Assembly: GCA_014800065.1 (NCBI GenBank)
Contig: JAAVGX010000060.1
Location: 1-13,032 of the forward strand
Reading direction: 5' to 3'
Source: Bacteroidales bacterium
GTDB lineage: Bacteria; Bacteroidota; Bacteroidia; Bacteroidales; Muribaculaceae
DNA length: 13,032 bases
Shown: in pieces, positions 7,395-13,032 of the stretch
How positions within the stretch are numbered: the stretch's first letter is position 1
How the letters are laid out: every line of letters starts with the position of its first letter
The notes under the pieces: generated by a model
Databases searched by the model: none
The model's input: the letters and a program-made list of their open reading frames with translations, nothing else
Told to the model about the DNA's origin: nothing
Position numbers and translations under genes: made by a program

Positions 7395-8456
7395 ATGGTA
7401 CGAAAAATTATTCATATTGACATGGACGCGTTCTACGCCTCGGTAGAACAACGCGATAATCCCGACCTCCGTGGGCGACCTCTCGCCGTTGGCCAGGCCG
7501 ACGGGCGTGGTGTGGTTGCTGCTGCAAGCTACGAAGCTCGTCGCTTCGGGGTTCGTAGCGCTATGTCTTCGTCCAAAGCAAAGAAACTTTGCCCGGAGCT
7601 CGTTTTCGTGGATTGCAGATTCGATGCCTATAAAGCCGTTTCTGCGCAGATTCATCAGATTTTTCACGAATATACCGACATTATTGAGCCTATTTCGCTC
7701 GATGAAGCTTTCCTTGACGTTACCGACAATCACGCAGGTATCGAATTGGGACTCGACATTGCAAAGGAAATCAAGCGGAAAATTCGCGAGCAATTAGGCT
7801 TAATTGCCTCTGCAGGTGTGTCATACAACAAATTTCTGGCTAAAATCGCCTCCGACTATCGCAAGCCCGACGGCCTTTGCGTAATTCCTCCTCACAGAGC
7901 GGTGGAGTTTATATCCAAAATGCCCGTTGAAAGCTTCTGGGGAGTCGGACCGGTCACTGCGTCAAGGATGCACTCGCTTGGAATTTACACCGGTGCCGAT
8001 CTCGCCCGTCTCACCCTCCCGGAGCTGCGGTTGCATTTCGGAAAAGCCGGCGTCCTGTTCTACAACTTCGCTCGCGGGGTCGACGACAGACCCGTAGAGA
8101 GTCAGCGTCTCCGCAAATCCATTGGTTGCGAAACTACCTTGGAGAAAGACATTTCTTCACCCTACGAAATTGCAAAACTCATTGAAAATCTGGCCGATGA
8201 ACTATACTCCCGCGTCAGTGCAAAAGATTTCCACGGCCCCACACTCACCCTGAAAGTGCGATACAGCGATTTCACACAGTGCACTCGCTCAGTCAGCACC
8301 TTACCCGATAACCCCACGGCAGCTACATTCGCTCAGGTGGGTAAAGAACTTTGGGAAAAGACTGAAAGCACCAAGGAAATTCGCCTGATGGGACTCACTC
8401 TATCACGCCCGGTGAAAGAACCCGATACCCGCCAGCTACTGCTGGACTTCGAATAG
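7395..8456 (+). CDS. dinB: DNA polymerase IV (Y-family translesion polymerase)
   Basis: This 353-residue error-prone polymerase extends primers past damaged bases. The catalytic carboxylates are D9 (in IHIDMDAFYASVEQRD) and D103/E104 (in EPISLDEAF). Y14 occupies the steric-gate position held by F13 in E. coli Pol IV. The palm/fingers motif GVSYNKFLAKIASDYRKPDG is at 141-160. A helix-hairpin-helix region begins at about 182 with WGVGPVTASRMHSLGI. The little-finger domain follows, and the protein ends QLLLDFE, a typical beta-clamp binding peptide at the extreme C-terminus. The ATG at 7395 is chosen because it directly precedes the conserved RKIIHIDMD; an in-frame TTG at 7371 lies inside the tRNA terminator. 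The gene begins about 20 bases after that terminator and no -7 box is visible in the gap, so readthrough from the tRNA promoter is a possible source of expression. No LexA-like site was recognised. uvrA follows on the same strand. Confidence 0.96.
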   Translation: MVRKIIHIDMDAFYASVEQRDNPDLRGRPLAVGQADGRGVVAAASYEARRFGVRSAMSSSKAKKLCPELVFVDCRFDAYKAVSAQIHQIFHEYTDIIEPISLDEAFLDVTDNHAGIELGLDIAKEIKRKIREQLGLIASAGVSYNKFLAKIASDYRKPDGLCVIPPHRAVEFISKMPVESFWGVGPVTASRMHSLGIYTGADLARLTLPELRLHFGKAGVLFYNFARGVDDRPVESQRLRKSIGCETTLEKDISSPYEIAKLIENLADELYSRVSAKDFHGPTLTLKVRYSDFTQCTRSVSTLPDNPTAATFAQVGKELWEKTESTKEIRLMGLTLSRPVKEPDTRQLLLDFE

Positions 8457-8487
8457 TTGCACAGCTCGAAGATTTTCAGTAAATTTG
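8457..8487 (+). promoter_or_regulatory. Predicted uvrA promoter (Bacteroidetes type)
   Basis: TTG (8457-8459), a 20-base spacer and TAAATTTG (8480-8487) fit the Bacteroidetes promoter pattern. The -33 box directly abuts the dinB stop codon. Transcription would start near 8494, about 33 bases before the uvrA ATG. A TTG codon at 8485, in frame with uvrA, overlaps the -7 box and therefore cannot be the start on this transcript. Confidence 0.75.
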
Positions 8488-8526
8488 TATTTGCTCTACA
8501 CTCTTACCTCTACAATTACGTATACA

Positions 8527-11316
8527 ATGTCTACACAGAATATCATCATAAAAGGTGCTCGCGTCAATAATCTCAAAAATATCGACGTCGAAATTCCTCG
8601 CAACGAATTTGTCGTTATTACAGGCCTTTCGGGCTCCGGTAAATCCTCTTTGGCCTTCGACACCCTTTATGCCGAAGGGCGGCGCCGCTACGTCGAAAGC
8701 CTTTCTTCATACGCCCGTCAGTTTTTGGGAAAGATGCGCAAACCCGAATGTGACTTCATCAAAGGGCTTCCGCCGGCTATCGCTATCGAGCAGAAAGTCA
8801 ACACTCGGAATCCGCGTTCAACCGTGGGCACCTCAACTGAAATATACGACTACATGCGTATGCTCTTCGGTCGCATCGGCCACACATTTTCACCTGTGAG
8901 TGGTGTCGAAGTCAAGAAGCACACCGTTGAAGATGTCATCGCTTTGGCTAAAAGCTATCCCGAAGGCACCCGTATTGCCATCGTAGCTCCTTTTAAGCTC
9001 CCCGAAGGGCGAGACCTCCCTACCCAGTTCGAGATTTACTCAAAGGAGGGATACACGCGAGTGGTTACCGCCGACAATTCTTTCATGGATTTCGGCGACT
9101 TCCTGGTTAATTCAAACAAGAATACTCCCCTGCCCGACCTCCTCATCGACCGACTGGCCGTGGCTCATTCGGGCGACGAACTCTCGCGTCTGGCCGAATC
9201 GGTCGAAACGGCTTTCTTTGAAGGTCACGATGAGTGCGCGGTACTGGTATGGGAAAATGATGGCTCGGTGAGCCGACACATTTTCTCAAAACGATTCGAA
9301 GCCGACGGCATTACTTTTATCGAACCCACCGAGCAGACCTTCAATTTCAACAATCCCGTGGGTGCTTGTCCCGTCTGCGAGGGATTCGGTAAAACGCTCG
9401 ACATATCCGAAGACCTCGCGGTTCCGAATCAATTCCTTTCGTTCTACGACGATGCCGTGGCTTGCTGGCGCGGAGTCGTGTCGTCGGAATGGAAGCGACG
9501 TTTCATGGTTAAGGCCGGCGATTCTTTCCCGGTGCACAAGCCTTATAACGAGCTCACAGACAAGCAGCGCCGCTTACTTTGGGAAGGCGACAAATCGCGT
9601 GGTATCGAAGGCATCATGGACTATTTCGATTGGGTTTCCTCCCAGCGTCAGAAAATTGAATATCGTATGATTCTGGCTCACTACCGCGGCAAAACTACCT
9701 GCCACCGTTGCCACGGCACACGCCTCCGCCCCGAAGCTTCCTACATAAAAGTTGGTGGAAAAAGTATCACCGACCTCGTCAGTATGCCTATCGACAAACT
9801 CAGCGATTGGTTCGAAAATATCGACCTGTCCGAACGCGACGCCAGAATTGCCGAACGACTGCTCATAGAAATTCGCAAACGACTCAACTTCCTCAAGCAG
9901 GTAGGACTCAGCTACCTCACCCTCGACCGCCTCAGCAACAGCCTCTCCGGTGGAGAAAGCCAGCGTATCAACCTCGCAACATCACTCGGCAGTAGCCTGA
10001 TGGGCTCGCTTTACATCCTCGATGAACCTTCTATCGGCCTCCACTCCCGCGATACCGACAGACTGATTTCCGTGCTCCGCAACCTTCAGGAATTAGGCAA
10101 CACGGTGGTTGTGGTTGAGCACGATGAGGACATCATGAAGCATGCCGACCGTATTATCGACGTCGGCCCCGCTGCAGGTATTCACGGCGGAGAAATAGTT
10201 TACCAAGGTGCACCCGACGGGCTCAAAGATGCCCAAAACAGCTACACCATGAAGTACCTCACCGGTGCGCTCTCTATCCCCGTACCCACTTCTCGCCGTA
10301 AATGGCGCGACTCTATCACAGTACACAAAGCCACCGAACACAACCTCAAAGGAATCGATGCCACATTCCCCCTCGGCGTAATGACTGTGGTGACGGGCGT
10401 AAGCGGTTCAGGCAAATCCACACTCGTTCGAGATGTTTTCTATCGAGCTATGGCTCGCAAAGTATTCGGCGAAGGCGATGCGCCCGGCAAATTCAAAAGC
10501 CTCTCCGGTAGCATTGCTCGGATAAATGACATCGTTTTCGTTGACCAAAACCCCATCGGTAAATCAACTCGTTCCAACCCCGCAACATACCTCAAGGCAT
10601 ACGAGGAAATTCGTGTTCTCATGGCCTCTCAACAGCTTGCAAAACAAATGGATATGCCCGCATCTTACTTCTCTTTCAACGTGGAAGGCGGGCGCTGCGA
10701 AGCATGCAAAGGCGAAGGCCAGATTACCATCGAAATGCAATTCCTCGCCGACGTTACAATAGAATGCGAAGAATGTCATGGCAAACGATTCAAACGCGAC
10801 GTCCTCGAAGTGGAATACCGTGGTAAAAATATTTCCGACATTCTCAACATGAGCGTCGACGAAGCTATAGAATTCTTCGGACAAGCCGACGGTGTAACCG
10901 AAAAACGTATCGTTGAACGACTCAAGCCCCTCCAGGAAGTCGGTTTGGGATACATTCACCTCGGACAAAACTCTTCAACACTCTCCGGCGGCGAAAACCA
11001 GCGTGTAAAACTCGCATACTTCCTTAGCCAAACCAACCAGCTCTCCACTCTGTTCATATTCGATGAACCTACCACCGGACTTCACTTTCACGACATAAAC
11101 CTGCTCCTGAAAGCATTCAACCGGCTCATTGAAATGGGACACACTGTCCTCATCATCGAGCATAACATGGACGTAATCAAATGCGCCGACCACATCATCG
11201 ACATCGGTCCCGAAGGAGGAGAAGCCGGCGGACAAATCGTAGCAACGGGAACACCCGAGGAAATCGCCCAAAACCCCAACAGCTACACCGGCAAATACCT
11301 CAAAGAAAAACTATAA
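8527..11316 (+). CDS. uvrA: UvrABC excinuclease subunit A
   Basis: Damage-recognition ATPase of nucleotide excision repair, which loads UvrB at lesions. The protein has 929 residues, near the usual length of about 940. Walker A motifs are G33-S40 (GLSGSGKS) and G624-S631 (GVSGSGKS). ABC signatures LSGGESQR and LSGGENQR each precede a Walker [11 protein letters not shown] in the first half and [10 protein letters not shown] in the second. The C-terminal zinc module is complete (C724/C727 with C747/C750), and a further CxxC sits at C392/C395. The N-terminal zinc module keeps only its second pair (C281/C284). Where E. coli UvrA has the first CxxC, this protein reads RFEADGITF with no cysteine. 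I believe other Bacteroidetes share this, but could not check it. The ATG at 8527 leads straight into the conserved [14 protein letters not shown] segment. The gene has its own promoter and terminator. The dinB neighbour suggests a DNA-damage cluster, though not necessarily co-regulation. Confidence 0.97.
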   Translation: MSTQNIIIKGARVNNLKNIDVEIPRNEFVVITGLSGSGKSSLAFDTLYAEGRRRYVESLSSYARQFLGKMRKPECDFIKGLPPAIAIEQKVNTRNPRSTVGTSTEIYDYMRMLFGRIGHTFSPVSGVEVKKHTVEDVIALAKSYPEGTRIAIVAPFKLPEGRDLPTQFEIYSKEGYTRVVTADNSFMDFGDFLVNSNKNTPLPDLLIDRLAVAHSGDELSRLAESVETAFFEGHDECAVLVWENDGSVSRHIFSKRFEADGITFIEPTEQTFNFNNPVGACPVCEGFGKTLDISEDLAVPNQFLSFYDDAVACWRGVVSSEWKRRFMVKAGDSFPVHKPYNELTDKQRRLLWEGDKSRGIEGIMDYFDWVSSQRQKIEYRMILAHYRGKTTCHRCHGTRLRPEASYIKVGGKSITDLVSMPIDKLSDWFENIDLSERDARIAERLLIEIRKRLNFLKQVGLSYLTLDRLSNSLSGGESQRINLATSLGSSLMGSLYILDEPSIGLHSRDTDRLISVLRNLQELGNTVVVVEHDEDIMKHADRIIDVGPAAGIHGGEIVYQGAPDGLKDAQNSYTMKYLTGALSIPVPTSRRKWRDSITVHKATEHNLKGIDATFPLGVMTVVTGVSGSGKSTLVRDVFYRAMARKVFGEGDAPGKFKSLSGSIARINDIVFVDQNPIGKSTRSNPATYLKAYEEIRVLMASQQLAKQMDMPASYFSFNVEGGRCEACKGEGQITIEMQFLADVTIECEECHGKRFKRDVLEVEYRGKNISDILNMSVDEAIEFFGQADGVTEKRIVERLKPLQEVGLGYIHLGQNSSTLSGGENQRVKLAYFLSQTNQLSTLFIFDEPTTGLHFHDINLLLKAFNRLIEMGHTVLIIEHNMDVIKCADHIIDIGPEGGEAGGQIVATGTPEEIAQNPNSYTGKYLKEKL

Positions 11317-11347
11317 CCTCCTCAGCACCATCGCGTAGCAAATGAAT

Positions 11348-11380
11348 AGAAGGAGCCCTCCAAGCTCCTTCTTTTCATTT
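11348..11380 (+). terminator. uvrA terminator
   Basis: A 9-bp perfect hairpin AGAAGGAGC/GCTCCTTCT (11348-11356 with 11364-11372) with a 7-base loop is followed by TTTCATTT. Flanking AAATGA/TCATTT can extend the stem. It lies 31 bases after the uvrA stop. It may also act weakly on the opposing transcript, where the downstream run is only ATTCATTT. The remaining 74 bases to the converging gene (11381-11454) are GC-rich and hold nothing I recognise. Confidence 0.82.
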
Positions 11381-11454
11381 TCTAAAGTGACGACATCTCC
11401 TCCCCCCTGCTAACCGGCAAAGGCCCCCGCCGCCAAAGCGACGAAAATAGCGGC

Positions 11455-12423
11455 TTAATCGAACCCAATAGAATTAACGACGAAATCGAAGATATCGATG
11501 TCATTTACAGGCAGGTGTGCCTCAATCAGAACCGCGCTCTTGTAATCGGCGCTATACTTCAAGCCGGCTATTGCATAGAATTGTTCGCCCTCTTTCTCAT
11601 ATGTCATGGTGTAGATCGTCACATCACATCCATCTTGCTTAAAATTAGCAAATTTGGAGTCCGTAGCATCATATTTATATGCTAATCTGATCCTGCTGTC
11701 CCCTACTCGGGTATCGGCAGCCAACGGCAACACATTACACATATAAATGAAAACGTCTTCGAGGTTTGTAACCCACTCATACGACTCATCCTGATAGTAA
11801 TAACATCCCTCAGGCACATCAAAACTGAAAAAGAAGGTCTTGATTCGTTCATTAACCTCGATAGTGCTGGCAGATGAATCCACATCTTCCGTAGTTCCTT
11901 CAAGGTTCGAACCTCTAAGTTCTTTATAGTAATTCCGCAACTCTGCCGCATTTATAACCATATCGGCAATACATGTGAGAGCCACAAGAACTGTAGCCAC
12001 CAAAGCAAACTTCGAGCAAACCCGCCTACCGGATGTAAGTGATTTCACCTGATTCGATTTGCTAAGGAATATCCACCATAATGCTCCCCAACCCAACGCT
12101 ACAAGAAAAGCAAGAATTTGAAATATTGCTGATACATGAGCATGGTCCCCGAAGATGAAGACTATCGAAAGAATCAGATACATAACGATGCAATATCGTG
12201 CAGCTGATAACGCATCCGCTTCATGACGGGCAAACATTTTCCAATCCTTTAAAGCGGTGACTGTCATTGCAATACCACCAACAATGAATGCCCATTTAAA
12301 TTTGACCATGGAGTCACAAAGAACCAAATGAAGACCAAGTAGAAATGCAAGAAGGCCTCCGAGGCACAGCAAAATCAAGAACAATTTGAGCCAACCTTTT
12401 GGCCCGGTTTCAGGTTTAGACAT
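11455..12423 (-). CDS. Uncharacterised membrane protein with five predicted helices and a C-terminal extracytoplasmic domain
   Basis: I do not recognise this 322-residue family. Five hydrophobic stretches are visible at about 12-35, 44-58, 77-92, 99-120 and 138-158. Positive charges cluster in the N-terminus, in the second loop (KDWKMFARHE) and in the fourth loop (SKSNQVKSLTSGRR). That pattern predicts a cytoplasmic N-terminus and places the soluble domain (about 160-322) outside the inner membrane. The soluble part starts with a serine- and acid-rich linker and continues with mixed, probably beta-rich sequence including FFFSFDVPEGCYYYQDESYEW. There are two cysteines in that domain, a possible but unproven disulfide. 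There is no signal peptide or lipobox. The ATG at 12423 overlaps the miaA stop by 8 bases (TTTAATGTCTAA), which implies cotranscription and probably translational coupling. Base composition looks more AT-rich than valS or uvrA. I assign no function. Confidence 0.85.
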   Translation of the reverse strand: MSKPETGPKGWLKLFLILLCLGGLLAFLLGLHLVLCDSMVKFKWAFIVGGIAMTVTALKDWKMFARHEADALSAARYCIVMYLILSIVFIFGDHAHVSAIFQILAFLVALGWGALWWIFLSKSNQVKSLTSGRRVCSKFALVATVLVALTCIADMVINAAELRNYYKELRGSNLEGTTEDVDSSASTIEVNERIKTFFFSFDVPEGCYYYQDESYEWVTNLEDVFIYMCNVLPLAADTRVGDSRIRLAYKYDATDSKFANFKQDGCDVTIYTMTYEKEGEQFYAIAGLKYSADYKSAVLIEAHLPVNDIDIFDFVVNSIGFD

Positions 12424-13032
12424 TAAATCTTTTTATATAATTCAACATTTCAGTATATGCGTTTTGAGGGTTTAGCCACACTACATCAGGGTCTTTTTTG
12501 AGCCAGGTGAGTTGCTTTTTGGCGTAAACTCTGGTATTTTTTTGAATCCGAGCCACTGCCGTTTCGAGGTTCCACTCACCATCGAAATATGCTCGCAATT
12601 CCTTGTAACCCACAGTATTTAGTGAATTTAATGGTCCGCGGGTCAATGCAGCTTCAGCCTCGTGGAGCAAGCCATGCTCCATCATCTGCTCCACCCTGCG
12701 ATTGATACGTTCAAACAGCGCTTCGCGCGGCCAATCTATTGCGAATTTCACAATATCGAAATCGCGTTTTGCAATGCTGCCGGTACGCAAAGTGGAATAT
12801 GGAACACCGGCCTCCAGACATATCTCCACACCATGCACCACACGGCGCGTATTGTTGTGGTCAACCAGTTCCCAATAATCAGGGTCAAGGATTTTCAGTT
12901 GAGCCAGCACACCTTCAAGTCCTTGGTCAGCCAACATCCTCAGCACATAATCTCGGGTTGAATCGGAGATTGTGGGCATCCGGTCAATCCCCTTCACAAC
13001 TGCATCAACGTACATCATCGATCCCCCGCACA
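12416..13032 (-). CDS. miaA: tRNA dimethylallyltransferase, 5' end cut by window
   Basis: MiaA transfers a dimethylallyl group to the N6 of A37 in tRNAs that read codons starting with U, the first step to ms2i6A. The visible C-terminal 204 residues include CGGSMMYVDAVVKGID (the family's GGTGLYV segment), RRVVHGVEI, the tRNA-binding stretch TVGYKELRAYFDGEW, and the terminal KNTRVYAKKQLTWLKKD. The last of these matches the conserved RQFAKRQLTWFR region of MiaA. The reading frame stays open to base 13032, so the internal ATG at 13018 is not the start. The N-terminal P-loop (GPTxxGKT) and roughly the first 100 residues lie outside the window. The stop overlaps the start of the downstream membrane-protein gene. 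MiaA is catalytic on tRNA, so no link to the membrane protein's job follows from the arrangement. Confidence 0.95.
   Translation of the reverse strand, partial: CGGSMMYVDAVVKGIDRMPTISDSTRDYVLRMLADQGLEGVLAQLKILDPDYWELVDHNNTRRVVHGVEICLEAGVPYSTLRTGSIAKRDFDIVKFAIDWPREALFERINRRVEQMMEHGLLHEAEAALTRGPLNSLNTVGYKELRAYFDGEWNLETAVARIQKNTRVYAKKQLTWLKKDPDVVWLNPQNAYTEMLNYIKRFNV

Noticed and set aside
8485..8526. An upstream TTG start adding 14 residues to UvrA
   Set aside because: The TTG overlaps the predicted -7 box, and the ATG at 8527 sits at the normal UvrA N-terminus.
11381..11454. A possible small RNA or second terminator in the GC-rich gap between uvrA and the membrane protein gene
   Set aside because: Only a weak GCCGC/GCGGC pairing with a long loop is visible, with no T tract or promoter box.

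Overview
The window looks like a chromosomal segment from a Bacteroidales bacterium, and a Muribaculaceae-like gut lineage is my guess. Three promoters match or nearly match the Bacteroidetes pattern (TTTG or TTG, a 19-20 base spacer, then TAnnTTTG). Shine-Dalgarno sequences are not evident before the starts, and the proteins read like Bacteroidales versions of their families. The family placement is inference; the promoter pattern is visible.

Layout. Bases 1-111 appear to be the 5' end of a group II intron on the minus strand, sitting just beyond the terminator hairpin of the first gene. Next comes a minus-strand pair: an ABC-F ATPase (2221-4185) followed by an M13 metallopeptidase lipoprotein, pepO (171-2195). 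A 194-base divergent intergenic region then separates abcF from plus-strand valS (4380-7067). After the valS terminator there is a nine-unit, 8-base tandem repeat. It is followed by a promoter and tRNA-Glu(CTC), a tRNA terminator, dinB (DNA polymerase IV, 7395-8456) and uvrA (8527-11316) with its own promoter and terminator. Converging from the right are a five-helix membrane protein of unknown function (11455-12423) and the 3' two thirds of miaA (12416-13032), which overlap by 8 bases.

How the genes fit together. Most of the window is housekeeping. valS, tRNA-Glu, miaA and the ABC-F protein serve translation. dinB and uvrA serve DNA damage tolerance and repair. pepO is an envelope peptidase. 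The least expected features are the intron fragment at the left edge and the uncharacterised membrane protein coupled to miaA. I see no defence system, prophage or CRISPR array, and no convincing evidence of a wholly new multi-gene system.
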